A stretch of 64,000 bases of DNA, taken from NCBI GenBank assembly GCA_963210315.1, contig OY723262.1, positions 1,798,001 to 1,862,000 on the forward strand, read 5' to 3'. The notes beneath the pieces were generated by a model that saw only the letters and a program-made list of their open reading frames with translations, was not told the DNA's origin and ran no database searches. Made by a program: the position numbers and the translations under genes. This document shows positions 50,908-62,700 of this stretch, one piece after another. This DNA is from Rhynchopus euleeides. Lineage: Eukaryota; Euglenozoa; Diplonemea; Diplonemida; Diplonemidae. Position 1 is the first letter of the stretch. Each line of letters starts with the position of its first letter.

Positions 50908-51510
50908 ATGATGATGCGTGCAGTGCTTTGTGTGTTTCTGGTGGCCGCCCTGTGCAACGGTGCGGAGGGCTTCCGTGCGCGCAACCGTGTCCCCGGTTCG
51001 CTGGGTCACGCGCGGCTCCAGCGCGAGCGCCGTGCAACACTGTGCGAGAAGATCCGCTCCGCGACGCACTGCACGAATGCGACAGGGTGTGCGTGGGACA
51101 GTGCGGGCTCACGCTGCCACAGGCCGCCGCGTGCATACACAAGCATCCGCCCTCCCTGCACAAACCAGGCGACGGCCGACGCGTGCGGCGGGATGCACGG
51201 GTGCACGTGGAACAGCAGCACGCTTGCGTGCGAGAGGGTGCGGCCGAACCACACGACGCCACGCCACTGCATGGGTGCCACGTCTGGAGAGGCGTGCAGT
51301 GCGATGGGTGGGTGTCTGTGGAATGAGGCGGCGGCTCTGTGCAGGCACGCGAGCCAGGTGTGCGGGGTCGTGACGACGGAGGACGCCTGTACCGGCACGC
51401 ATGGGTGCCACTGGGCACGCGGCAAGTGCAGGCGCGAGCACAGCCGCCTCCGTGAGGCGGGGGGCGGCAGCACAGACAGCACTGCGGCTGGGAACAAGCC
51501 GCTGCAGTAG
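50908..51510 (+). CDS. Small secreted Cys-rich repeat protein
   Basis: The 200-residue protein has a signal peptide (MRAVLCVFLVAALCNG) and then four copies of a ~45-residue module C-x(5-9)-C-x(3-4)-GC-x-W-x(5-10)-C. The GC-x-W cores are GCAWDSAG, GCTWNSST, GCLWNEAA and GCHWARGK. N-glycosylation sequons are present (NAT, NSS, NHT). The layout recalls PSI/plexin-like or other small disulfide modules, but I do not assign a family. Three consecutive ATG codons open the frame; the first is chosen. The tail is Gly/Ser/Thr-rich. Confidence 0.7.
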   Translation: MMMRAVLCVFLVAALCNGAEGFRARNRVPGSLGHARLQRERRATLCEKIRSATHCTNATGCAWDSAGSRCHRPPRAYTSIRPPCTNQATADACGGMHGCTWNSSTLACERVRPNHTTPRHCMGATSGEACSAMGGCLWNEAAALCRHASQVCGVVTTEDACTGTHGCHWARGKCRREHSRLREAGGGSTDSTAAGNKPLQ

Positions 51511-52263
51511 AGCGCCAGCACGCGTGGCCTGGAGAGGCTGCGCCAGCCCTGCACCCCTTGCCCTTCTTCTGAATAACCTCCGCCGTTTTCCGCTTCCACA
51601 TTTGTTTGACTTCTTTGCCCACTCTTGCTGTTTCCAGTTTGCTTAAGCCCCTCGGTGGTGGCGCATGCCCGCCTTCGGACCCTCGGGTGTTCACACCCCC
51701 ACCGAACGGCGCTCCTATGGTGCGGAACCTGGGCCCTGCCGCCACCAACGCACAGGAGACTGCCTCAAGATGCCGGAGCTCTATCGCACCCCCTACACAA
51801 GCGCAGACCTGCGTGTTGTGTGCACAGTGCTGGTTGTGTCTGCCTGGGTACTACCTCCAGGCCCCAAGGATCCTCCTCGATCCGTACCTGATAAGAGACG
51901 GCGAGAGGAGGACGTAGTGTGGAAGGCTCGAAAGGATGCCACAACTATTGCAAAAACGAATAGGCAACAGCCATCGCACGTCGCAGGGCTGACGAAGGTC
52001 CCCCGCCCCCCACCCCCTCTCCCCCCTCTCGTGTGGGTTTTTGAACTAAAAAGATTCGTTGCAACGTTTGGCTGTATATCCTCCGACGAAGATGCACTCG
52101 ACACACCAAACCCTTCTTCATGAAGGGTGCCATGGCCGAGATAACCACCAGCCAACCCATTCACCCCTGCTCCTTCACGCCCTGCTTGCCAAACCCCAGC
52201 TTATCATCATCCATCCCACCCAGGCCCTGCACACCACTGGAAGGGTGACCCCCAGGTGGCACC
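51511..52263. other. Intergenic, no gene seen
   Basis: No supported frame. ACCCCCAG ends at 52255, 8 nt before the next start. Confidence 0.6.
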
Positions 52264-52841
52264 ATGGCAGGCCCCCTCATTGCAGAGGCTGAAGGCGCTG
52301 TGCGCTTCGCAGCAAGGCTGCGGGTCGAGGCGGCTTACTCAACAGACCTTCTCCGATCGCTTCTGAAACACGTGCCCCTGAAGTCGAGCCTCAAGAAGCA
52401 GCTGTCGCTGGAGGTTGCCAACGCGGAGAGGGACCTGCGATTCAAAACGGCGCAGCTGGAAGCTTGGGAGAAGCGGCTTGCCGAGCTTTACTCAGACCTC
52501 AGCGAAAAGCAACGGCTGGCACGAGCTGATCGCAAGTCGGGCCCCACCGAGGCGTTTCGCGTCTTTGCTGCAGAACACGGGCAGGACGAGCCAGATGAGG
52601 TATGCTAGCACACTAGCAGGCACCGTTCGTACAAACAAAGAATGCAACTCCAAGTCGATCACCGAGCACTTGCTCTTGATGTGATCTCCACTGGCACCCA
52701 CACACTCACACCCACCCACAGGGCATGATATCCATGCTATATGGCATGTTGGGTGAGAGCGAGAAGGAAGCCTACGAGGCGCAAGCTGCCAAGAACAGGA
52801 AAACCAGGGCGTCCCTCCGCCTCTCCTCCTCCAGAGCATGA
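52264..52841 (+). CDS. Coiled-coil protein with one intron
   Basis: Exon 1 (52264-52599) and exon 2 (52722-52841) flank a 122-nt phase-0 intron, GAG/GTATGC...CCACCCACAG/GGC. Joined, they encode 151 residues. The N-terminal 110 residues form a charged helical region with heptad character (LKSSLKKQLSLEVANAERDLRFKTAQLEAWEKRLAELYSDL). Exon 2 adds GMISMLYGMLGESEKEAYEAQ and a basic Ser-rich end. Without splicing, translation stops two codons into the intron. The family is not recognised. This is the clearest conventional GT-AG intron in the window. Confidence 0.65.
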
Positions 52842-53622
52842 AGCGCGACGGGCGGTGGGAGGGGTGTGGTGCCAGGAGAGGGGGGAGGGGGGCAGGCTTG
52901 CCGTATACGTAGGATTTATCGGCTGGAACGTATATATACGTATATATACGTACAGGCAGTATACGCCGTAACGTATATATACGCTCCTATACTTTGGTAA
53001 GGCGACCTCTCAGTGTTCACCCCCCACCAGCGGTGCTGGGAACAGGGTTCCGAGGATTCCTATATTCGCCCCAGGCAGTTCCCAAGGAACGGTGACGAGT
53101 ATCTACGGGGTTTTGTTTAGAGCTCTGTGTGAAGCCAGTTGTTGAGGGCTTTTCATACCCTCCTCACCCGCATCCTTCGGCATCCTTGCAGCGAAGCTGC
53201 ACGTTCTCCAGTCCGGAACGTCTGGCGCGTTCGCAGGTTGTGCATCAGTACCACAAAGGGAGGGGTCTGGGGGGCGGTGCCCCCCAGCCGCCGGAGGCCA
53301 CGGTAGTGAACATCTGCTGTTCCTTGCGGGCGACAGATGTGATTCTGTACGGCTGCATCCGCCTTCCTGGGGTCGTCTGGTTCCATTGCCTGAATCCAAA
53401 TTGCTGCGCGAGGATATGGCCCGTGACAGGCACAAGGCATGTCACAAGAGACGTCCTTCGCATCAGTGCCTGGCAGCACGGCGAAGGCTACCTAGCCCAC
53501 CTAGCGTGGGTCGATGGAAATGAATCAGGGGACCCAAAAAAGGTGTTGATGGTTCGATAGTTAGTAACAGGCCTGACTGTACCGGCACCCCTGGGAGTTG
53601 GGGGTCTCATCTGAACGTATAT
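52842..53622. other. Intergenic with AT palindrome
   Basis: No gene seen. A TACG/TATA-rich palindrome cluster (about 52928-52992, core ACGTATATATACGT twice) and one GC-palindromic repeat at 53261-53313 are present. Confidence 0.6.
53261..53313 (-). repeat. GC-palindromic ~55-bp repeat, single copy
   Basis: Minus-orientation copy of the family at 25719 and 39281. The CACGGTAGTGAACATCTG edge is conserved. Confidence 0.85.
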
Positions 53623-54999
53623 GGGTCAAAATTTTAATACCCCCCCCCCCCTAAATCCCGCGATGAATTTTTCGGCCTGTGGGCCAGAATAGTGGTGTCT
53701 CAAGTGCAGTAGCCCCGCCAGAGGGTATCCAGGGGGGTCAGAGGGGTGTGGAATGGGGTCAGGGGGGTGCATCGTCACCATTTTCTAGATTTTTTTGGGT
53801 CATTTTGACGGTTTTTTGGGCTGTGTTCTTCTCTACATTATCACCCTTGCAGCTGACCGGATTCTCTGCAGTTGCTGCGCTTGCGATTGGCTGCGTTGGT
53901 GAGGTGTTCCGCACACACCGCCACAACGTCCCCTTTGAGGCAAGCTCGTCAGATGCAAGACTCCATGTGGTGGTCATTGTGGTTTGATAACCCACTACAA
54001 CCTCTCTCTGGTGGTAACTCATTAGGCTCGAGTCAGGGTCTTGGAACCGGTTGCAAGTCTGAGGCCAAGGAGACTCTATTCCCAGCACAACCGCCCCTTC
54101 CTCGGCTTCTGTGTGCAAGACACTTACACGGTCCGAAAGGGCGACACGCGGAGGTAGTCCGCAGGAAGCGGATGTGAAGGTATTGAGCAGAAGACTCTTG
54201 CAGCCGCCACCGAGCAGTCGAGTGGGTACCCCGGGTTGAGGTAAGGTGACGCGCGAAGGCCTCGGCCTGGCACAATAGAAAAAAAAAGTACAATGCTCTT
54301 TGCTGAGAGCATGTATCAGCAGGCCACCCCATATAGCTTCCTCGCTCCTGCAAAGGTCATCAGAAAATTCCACAGAACCCCGGAAACCTCTGGCGGCTCT
54401 CTGAACGTAACCTCACCACGTGCCTCTGTGTGCAGCTCCTCTCATTGTCGACCTGGTTTCTCAGTGATCATGAGAGGGCTTTGGGCATGGAAGGGGTCTG
54501 GGACCACAATGAGGCCACAGAATCGATCCAACGGGGCGGGGCTCGATATCCCCCGTCTTTCGTCCTCTGTGATGAATACTGGAATCGAAGCCAACAGTGT
54601 TCCTGCAGAAATAGGTGAAAAATGTGTGATTTTGCAGGTTTTCCCTCTCTGGGACCGCATTTGTGACCTCAAATAGTAGAAATGGACCCACAGAAGCCCT
54701 GCGGATCCACTGGAATCTGTTTCGGCCCATTATTTTTGAGGTGAAATGGTGCAAAGCCGGAGAAACCCAGAAAAGGGGGGCTTTACTGCAGTAGGGGCCA
54801 CCCCTGCTCGATGACATCTGAAAAGGCACCTGGCGGCGTTTTTCACCCCCCTGTGCCAGTTCTGGGTGCAGGATGGGTGCGGAAAGGCATATCTGGGTAT
54901 GGTTCAGGTGTGGAGGTGAGGCCATGGGCCTTCCTTCATCCCCAAAAAATCCAAAATTCATCGCGGGATTTAGAGGGGGGGGGTATTAAAATTTTCACC
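53623..54999. mobile_element. 1.38-kb inverted-repeat element
   Basis: The ends GGGTCAAAATTTTAATACC and, inverted, GGGTGAAAATTTTAATACC continue into a C run and TAAATCCCGCGATGAATTT on both sides, giving about 47-bp terminal repeats. TAT flanks both ends. No transposase was recognised, so it is non-autonomous or decayed. Confidence 0.75.
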
Positions 55000-55044
55000 C
55001 TATAATTATATACGTATATCAACCAAAATCTGAAAAACCGTATA

Positions 55045-55406
55045 CCTGGGACCCCCCGTGTTTAAGTCCCCCCCTGGAGGCGATTTTCGGCCGGGGGGGA
55101 CTTAAACACGGGGGGGGCGGACCTAAACACAGGGGGGGCTTAAACACGGGGGTGGCACAGTGGAGACCAAGAAGACCTCTTCCTCTGCTGTCGTAGGGGG
55201 GTAATTCCGGTCCGGATGGACTTTTGGCACCCCACTTTTCGACTCAGACAGCACCTGGAGGGCCTAGGGGCCACCTGATGACCCTCCAGACCAGCCCACC
55301 CCCGTGTTTAGGTCCCCCTGTGTTTAAGTCCCCCCCTGCCAGACCCCCAGGGGGGGACTTAAACACGGGGGTAAGGGGGGGGGACTTATACACGGGGGGT
55401 CCCAGG
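55045..55406. mobile_element. 362-bp MITE with TA target duplication
   Basis: The ends are CCTGGGACCCCCCGTGT and its inverse, extended by WTAAGTCCCCCC. TA flanks at 55043-55044 and 55407-55408. The interior repeats GACTTAAACACGGGG in both orientations, so it folds into multiple hairpins. Confidence 0.8.
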
Positions 55407-55734
55407 TACTTTTTCAAAATTTTGAGTAAATGGCACCCCGCTACACCTTTTTCAACATTTTTTTTATCGTGTAACGTACGGAATTGGCGCTTTTCAGGAC
55501 AATAATTTTTCCAAAAAAATATATTTTTTTTTGGTGGAGAAATTCGGAAAAACTGTTTTTGCCGATATTTTCTTCGGAATTTCACCCCCGCGGATCGCCA
55601 CAAAAAGACCTGATTTTTGACGGAATTTGAGAGTTGAGCTCCGTAGATTACGGAGGATTCTTCGTATTCCTGGATTTCCCGAATTTCCTGGATTTCCCCC
55701 GGCCCCTTAGGCGATTTCAGGGCGGACAGGGCGG

Positions 55735-55995
55735 ACATATCCGGACCGGAAATCCGGGTGTCCGGATGTCCGGGTCCAATTTTGACCCCCCCCCCCCCCC
55801 CCCCCCCGGACATTTCCCGAATTTCCCGCCCGGACATGTCCGGGCGGACATCCGGACATCCAGAAATGTCCGCCCCGGACAGGGCGGACATGTCCGGGCG
55901 GACATTTTCTGGTGTCCGGATGTCCGGGCGGACATGTCCGGACCCGGAAATTCGGGAAATCCAATTTTGACCCCTCCCCCGGACATGTCCGGCCA
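55735..55995. repeat. GGACATGTCC palindromic array
   Basis: A dense array of CGGACATGTCCG and CGGACATCCGG words, interrupted by a C run (about 55787-55807). Many words are self-complementary. Confidence 0.7.
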
Positions 55996-56093
55996 GGACC
56001 TCAATAGTTTGATTTTTGGTCCAGAAAATAGTTTGAAAATTTTTGAAATCTGGGTGCCCAAAAAAAATTCCTAAGACCGGCGATTTGTAGGGG

Positions 56094-56480
56094 GACCCTT
56101 TCGAATTTTTTTTTGGGGAAGGGTAAATTGAACGTTTTTGGCCAAATGAAGCCACTGCGACCATTCCCGGGCCTCGGAAATCAGATTTTGGCCCCTCAAA
56201 TGCGGTACCGGTCCGGACAAAAAACCGAAAAAATCGTGAAAAATGGCCCATTTTCCCCAGCCAAAAATGGGCCAAAAATGCCCCCCGGACACCCCCAGAG
56301 ACATGTCCTAATCCGGGGTGCCAGTAGGGGGGACCTTTCGAATTTTTTTTCGAGGAGAGGTCAATTGAACGTTTTTGGACATCTGAGGCCACTGCGACCA
56401 TTCCCAGGCCTCGGAAATGAGATTTTTGGCCCTCAAATGGGGTACCGGTCCCCACGAAATTACGAAAAAATCATGAAAAT
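56094..56480 (+). repeat. ~238-bp imperfect tandem duplication
   Basis: Units start at about 56094 and 56332 (GACCcTTTCGAATTTTTTTT). They share AATTGAACGTTTTTGG, CCACTGCGACCATTCCC and GGTACCGGTCC in order, with about 85% identity. A partial third start lies at about 57018. Confidence 0.75.
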
Positions 56481-57817
56481 CGAAAGGTCCCACGCACCAA
56501 ATTCTGCCCAAAAATCGTCAAAAATGGACATGTCATACGCAGCAAGGGGGCAAACCACTCCCCAATGCTCAATGATTCCACGGCAAGCCAGATTTTCTGA
56601 TCAATTGGTTTGTTTGAGCATGTTCCTGGCCCTTGTTTGGAAAGTAGATGACCCCTGGCTGGAGAGGACGGTTGTGCTCGACCGGACGGAGAGAGAACCT
56701 TCTCCATAACCACCTCCACTCCACAATGCCACAAGTGGCAGGAAGGCCGGGTGTTACAGGCCTCAACCAGGGTTCCAAGGCTCTCCACTTCCTGGCTGCG
56801 TCAGGGATCACCGGGTACAGCGAGCAGGATTCCCTGTCCTGACACCCCAGCATGTACCACCGGAAGAACCCGAAACAGCAGCCGCCCCTCATGGGGGTTG
56901 CAAGAGGCACGGAAATCGTTCAAATCGGACCAAGTCCGAAAATCCGGCACTTTCTTGGGTACAAATTGCGGTCCGAAATTTTCCGATTTTTTGAAAAAAG
57001 GCTAATTCTGTAAGGGGGACCTTTTCGAATTTTTTTTTCGGGCACTTTTTCCACAAGGAAATGTCCGCCCTGTCCGCTACTGTCCACTACCGATTTCAAG
57101 GATCCTCCTACACCATAAAAAAAATCGGTGAATTTAGTGGAGTAGAGTCCAATTTACTGCTGCCCAACCACTATTACCAACTTTCCTAAGGAAAATCCCC
57201 CCAAAAATCGACCCAAAAATGGGTCCGTCTCAGGGAGGCGTCCGGGCCGGAAACAAAATTTTTCCGGCCCAAAAATGTGATTCCTGTGTAGTTTTAGTGA
57301 GAACCTTCCCAGGAAAAAAAAATCGGTGACTTTTGCGGTGTATAAGGCCTCCTACACGGGGTCCCAAAGTACACAAAAATAGCCGAAAATAGCCGAAATC
57401 CTGGAGCAATTGAGAAAGTCAGGGGAGAGGTGGGGGCAGTGATCTCGTGCCAGGGCTGGCAGGGGGGGCCGCGGCCCCACCTCCCTTTTTCTGTAATTTT
57501 TGGGGAGGGTGGGCCGCCAGGGGTGGCATGGCCCTACCTCGGCCCTACCTTGGCCCTACCTCAATATTTTCCCCGTCGAATTTTGCGGATGGGTCAGATT
57601 TTGGGGCTTTTGGGTTCGGCCTTGTAGCCGAGTTTTCACGCGCAGCGTATGAAAACCCAACGCCATCATGAGCAGGTGTACCAGGTGCTGGGGGCTTGGT
57701 GGTGCTCATCGAAGCGCACCGTCAGGCACTCATCAGGTCAAGCGAAGGATCATCCCCGCCTGGAATGTGCAACAGCACCAACCGGTGTGGGGATTAGCCT
57801 TCGAGGGATTTTAGGAT

Positions 57818-57873
57818 GTTCACTACCGTGGCCTCCGGCGGCTGGGGGGCTCCGCCCCCCAGACCCCCCTGTA
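57818..57873 (+). repeat. GC-palindromic ~55-bp repeat, single copy
   Basis: Plus-orientation copy of the family; almost identical to that at 39281. Confidence 0.85.
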
Positions 57874-58709
57874 GCCTGTTAGCTTTGCTGCCGTTCCTGA
57901 ACACGGCGCGCTGGCAAAGTTACTCGGGATTGCAGTTTTGCAAGTGCTCAATGGCAACCCAAGACCTCCTGACTACTGATTTTTGGTCCAGCAGGACGAT
58001 CTAAGGCGGCAGCATCCGATGCCTTTCGAATTGGGGGGAAAACGTTCTGTGGCCCTGTTTGCATCATACTGCGGGAAATCGGAGTGGGGTTGGGCTGCAC
58101 TTTTTCCCCTGCGGAGCGAGCTCGGCCCACCCTGTGCCCTACCTCTTTTTTGGTTTGCCCGACCCCCAGCGAGACCACTGGGTGGGGGGCCTTCAGGCCA
58201 TTCTGCACTGCCCGGGGAAGCAGGGTGATGTTGGTGACATTCCATGAACTCTTGCATTTGAAGCAGGCCATGTTTGTGTTTCACATGATTCAGATGAGTT
58301 TTCCTGTGCATGGAAGGTGGTGGATTCGCAGGCAATAAGAAGCAAAAAAAGCACTGTACAAAAGCCTACCAAGGGGAGTGAGAACTGCATCTGGGAGTAA
58401 ATTGTCTTCCACTACACCTTTTTCCCCGATTCTGGCCGCATTTGATTCCGTTGCTACCATAGCTTTCCGAGATTTTTTGAAATTTTTTTCCCCGGCCAAC
58501 CTCACCAGTCAAATTGGGATGCGCATCCGCATCCCAATTTGAACCCAACAGACTGCATTTCCGGAACTCGAAACAGGGCGGAATTGACTGCTAGGTATAC
58601 CGCGGAATTCACGGTGGGGTCACAACTCAAAATTGTCAAAAAAATGTACAAATTGCTGCTGCCCAAGTAAACGACTAAAGTATACGGTTTTTCAGATTTT
58701 GGTTGATAT

Positions 58710-59779
58710 ATACATATACGTCTTATACGTATATCGCAAGCCTGGGAGGGGGGGGCTACTGCAGGTCTGAGCCACCAAACGCCGGCCATGGTTTTGGCGG
58801 CTTTTTTGGTTTGACATTCCGCTGGCCCTGGGAAGGGGGCACCCCCCCACCCCTCGGTTTCTCAATGGCTGGAGGCGGAGCAGACGAGGGAGCTGTCCCC
58901 CCGCCCCTGGCCCTCGGGTAGCCCAGCGGCAGTGGTGTCTCAGTGGCGGATGCCCCACGAGTGGGGTGTGGCGTGGGAGACGTGAGGGGTTTTCCCCAGG
59001 GCCTGTCGGTTCGCCGCAGCGACGCCAGAGGGTGAGGGGCTGTGGGAGAGCCTGCCGGGGTCTGAGAAAGCTTGCTCGCCCCGGAAGCCCCGAAGGGCAA
59101 CCCGGGGGTGGAATCGAAACGGTTGGGTTGGGCAGATGCATGCAGCGCCGTTGGCGATCTGCAGGAATCTGCATGGCACTGTGGTGTCGTCGCGTGTGGC
59201 GACGGTGGGACACCATACTGTAGCAAAGTTAGCACCAACGAGTCTTAGGGGGTCTTTGCTACGGGGTGTTCGTCAGTGCATTTTGGTGCATTTCCGATTG
59301 AATTGGCTGAAAACTGACGAAGATTGATGAAGAATACCGACCAGCGAAGACTCCCTTTTAGGGTTCGGATCCCTCCCAGCAGGCTCAGCAAGCGTCAACG
59401 CGTGCTGCACGTGAGGCGGCTTGGGTCTGCCAGACGGTGTGGAGTGTGGGTGCAACCGCTCGAGTTGGATGAAGTGGAACGACGGCCGGCAGAGAGGCTG
59501 GGGAATTTGTCTCAAGAAGGAAGAGGAAGAGCGCGTAGAGGCAGAGAGGCGGTGGTATTGATCGTAGATGGTCACATATGTGGTCGTGAATGCGCCTCAG
59601 GCTCTACCCACCCCGCCCTCCCGCCCACATCTGCCCCCGAAATAGTGGCTACCCGTTTCTGCATCTCACCGATCTGGGGGGAGACCTGCGATTTTGCGTG
59701 GAGGGTTGTGTTTGGTTGATTGTTGGTTCAGGAGACTGCTGCACACACGCAACACACCTCGCAGGAAAACAGCGACACG
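58710..59779. other. Intergenic, 5' flank of PAP copy 2
   Basis: No gene seen. Homology to the PAP copy 1 locus begins abruptly at 59698. Confidence 0.6.
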
Positions 59780-62700
59780 ATGAGGGCTGTGTTCGTGGCG
59801 TGTGCAGCGGTTGCCGCTGTGCAGGCAAACATGATTGATGTTGTGGAGCCACTGAAGGCTGCGCCGTCGTCCTGCGCGCACGGCTGCGACGACTGGACGA
59901 ACCACCCAGGGACGCTGTGGAAGGACGGTGTTGTGCCTGCCGGGGCGGGGAGCAACTGCGCGCAGCCTGGGGCAGCAGTGAACGACTACAAGTACGGTGC
60001 GTGGTGCTTCTGCAAGGAGGCTGCTGTTGAGGCACCTCTGCCGCCCAGCTGGGACCGGATCGACAACGGGCTGTGTGAGGTGGACGCGAAGCAGTTCGGG
60101 TCGTCTGCCCCGAAGGGGTTTGCGTATGACACGGCAGGGGCACGTGCCAACGCGCTGTACTATCCTGGGAAGGTGACGGTGAGCCAGTGCCAGGACCTGT
60201 GCTCGGGGAACCTCACGAACTGCGTGTTTGTGGGGTACGACGCTGCGGCACAGCGCTGCTACTTCGCCGAGTGGTGCACCACCTTCAACAGGACGGAGTC
60301 TGGGTTCGTGACGTACCACAACGGGGCACAGCCCGTGCCGCCGGCACCCACGTCGCACCAGTCTGCGTACGGCTACTGCACGTCGCCCCTGGGTGTGCCG
60401 GAGCAGATCAACATCCAGATTGCGTCGACGGACTCTGTGGTGCTGTCCTTCGTCACGTTCGAGAGCGCGGCGCCTGCCGGGAACCCGACGGCTGTGGTCA
60501 ACGGGACGACGTACACCGGTGTGACGCACGTGCACGTGTCTGTCGGCGGGGACAGGACGTACTACATGCACTTCGTGCAGGTGTCGGGGCTGAAGTCCCG
60601 GCAGACGTACTCGTACACGGTGGTGAGCGGTGCTGCAGGGGCGACACGCAGCCCCGCCTACACGTTCCGCGCACCGTACCCGGAGGGGGAGACGCGCGTC
60701 AACATCTACGGGGACATGGGGATCTACACGTGGAACAACCTGGAGTGGCTGGAGCGGGACTGCCGCAGCGGGGACGCGGACCTGATTGTGCACATGGGTG
60801 ACCACGCGTACAACGAGGGTGACGAGGACGAGCGCCGCGCCGACGGCTACATGAACGGGTTCCAGCCTGTGCTGTCGGGGTGCTCGTGGCTGCCCAACGT
60901 CGGGAACCACGAGTTCTACGACGGTGTGAAGCTGGCACGGTACCTGGACCAGACGTGGCAGAAGTGGGGCCCCCTCCCCTCCCTGGAGACCCCGCAGGAG
61001 CTGCGCGGGCACGCCACCGCAACGTCTGCGCTCGGCTACCTGCTGGCGGCAGGGAACCACCACGGGGCGGGGCTGCAGAGCTCCGTGCCCTCGGACACCA
61101 GCAGGTACTTCAGCGTGGACCTGGGGATGATGCATCTGGTGGCGCTGAACATGAACGGGTACTTCGGCGTGGACTCGTGCGGGGACACGTGCATCAAGGC
61201 GCAGCTGGAGTGGCTGAAGAAGGATCTGGCCCTGGCCAACCAGAACCGGGCGAAGCAGCCGTGGGTCGTCGCGTTTGCCCACTTCCCGCTGTACTGCACC
61301 GGGTGCCTCACGAAGAGCGCCTTCTACGAGTCTGCGGCTGCGGAGAAGTACGGGAACGCCAACAAGACTGCCGCCACGGCGTGGGGCAAGACCCCGGAGG
61401 GGATGCGCCGCCTGCGCGAGCAGGGCTTCGGGCAGGGCTGCGCAACACCGCGACTGTGGTCAACGACTTCGAGCCCATCTTCCAGGAGTACGGCGTCGAC
61501 ATCTTCCTGGCTGGGCACTGGCACTACTACGAGTCGCTGTTCCCTGCCGCACCGGGGCCCGACTCGTGCCGCACCTGCGCCAACCCCGTCCAGAAGGACT
61601 TCAACGCCCCCAACGTCACCGTCCACGTGACGACCGGCAACGGCGGGCCCCCGGGTGCCGACAGCTTCACAGAGGACTGCCCCTCCCCCGACTGCGGCAA
61701 GATCCCCGCGTCCCGCTTCCAGTCCACCGAGTTCGGCTACGGCCGCATCATCGCACACAACGTGACCCACCTGACCTACCAGCAGTTCAACAACAAGGAC
61801 GGCAAGCTTGCGGATGAGTGGACCATCTACCAGCCCACTCACGGGCCCTTCCCCAAGATGCTGTGATCTGTGATGCCACTGCCATGCTGACATGTGGAGT
61901 GCACGCGGCACACTCCTCCTGCCAGGTGTTGTGAAGCTCTCTGTATATCACTTTGTGCTGATATCCCGCAGCGTATCGCATGATGACTTTATTCGGTGCA
62001 TTTCCTACTGCACCAGCAATCGTAACGTGTTCTGTGTCTGCATTTTGTGCGCTCTTTTTTTCGTGTGATGTGCGTTGAGGCAGACGTATCGCATGAGGCC
62101 GTGCAACGCCCGTGGCTGTCCTGTGCGACCCCACCCTGCAGGGTGCTGCTTCGCTTCCACGAGGATGCGCTCTCTGCCACATTCCTGCGATACCCTGCTG
62201 AGACAAACCTAACGTGTCTGGTGTGCTTCGGGCTGACGCTGGTACCTTCACAATTGGCATAGCCCCGATCCCGCCTCGGCCCCCTTCTTGGTAACGAAGT
62301 CTGTTGGACACAGAAGCTACACGAATGTGCGTGCCTCATGCTGCTGGCATCATATGCGTTGTCGATGATGTCTCACCCCTTCCCCCGCCCCCCACTCTTG
62401 GACGCAATGTCGAAGCGTCTCAAGCGGGCTTGTTTTACGAACCTCGAACGAGGCAGCCAACACCTACGAAACAAGTCTCTGTATGTGTCTTCGTCGCAAT
62501 CGCCTGACCAGCTGCCACATCCCGCTTCTCCTGGGTGGGGACTGCCACACGGTGCCAGATCTCGAGTGATCCCTTCGAACTGGTGCTGTGGTTTGTTTCA
62601 AAAGCTATCTTGAACCGGGTGGCCACATGTCGAGGATGCGTTGCACCCCTTCTGCAGGCGAGGGGGGAGGGGATGCAAAACGCTTATCCCGACGCGGGTC

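Larger units (their letters stand above)
55016..58709. repeat. 3.7-kb region bounded by 30-bp inverted repeats
   Basis: A perfect 30-bp sequence (55016-55045, centred on CCAAAATCTGAAAAACCG) recurs inverted at 58680-58709. It could be the terminal repeat of a decayed element or two facing copies of a shorter repeat. The interior holds a MITE, GGACATGTCC arrays and a tandem duplication; no coding region was recognised. Confidence 0.6.
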
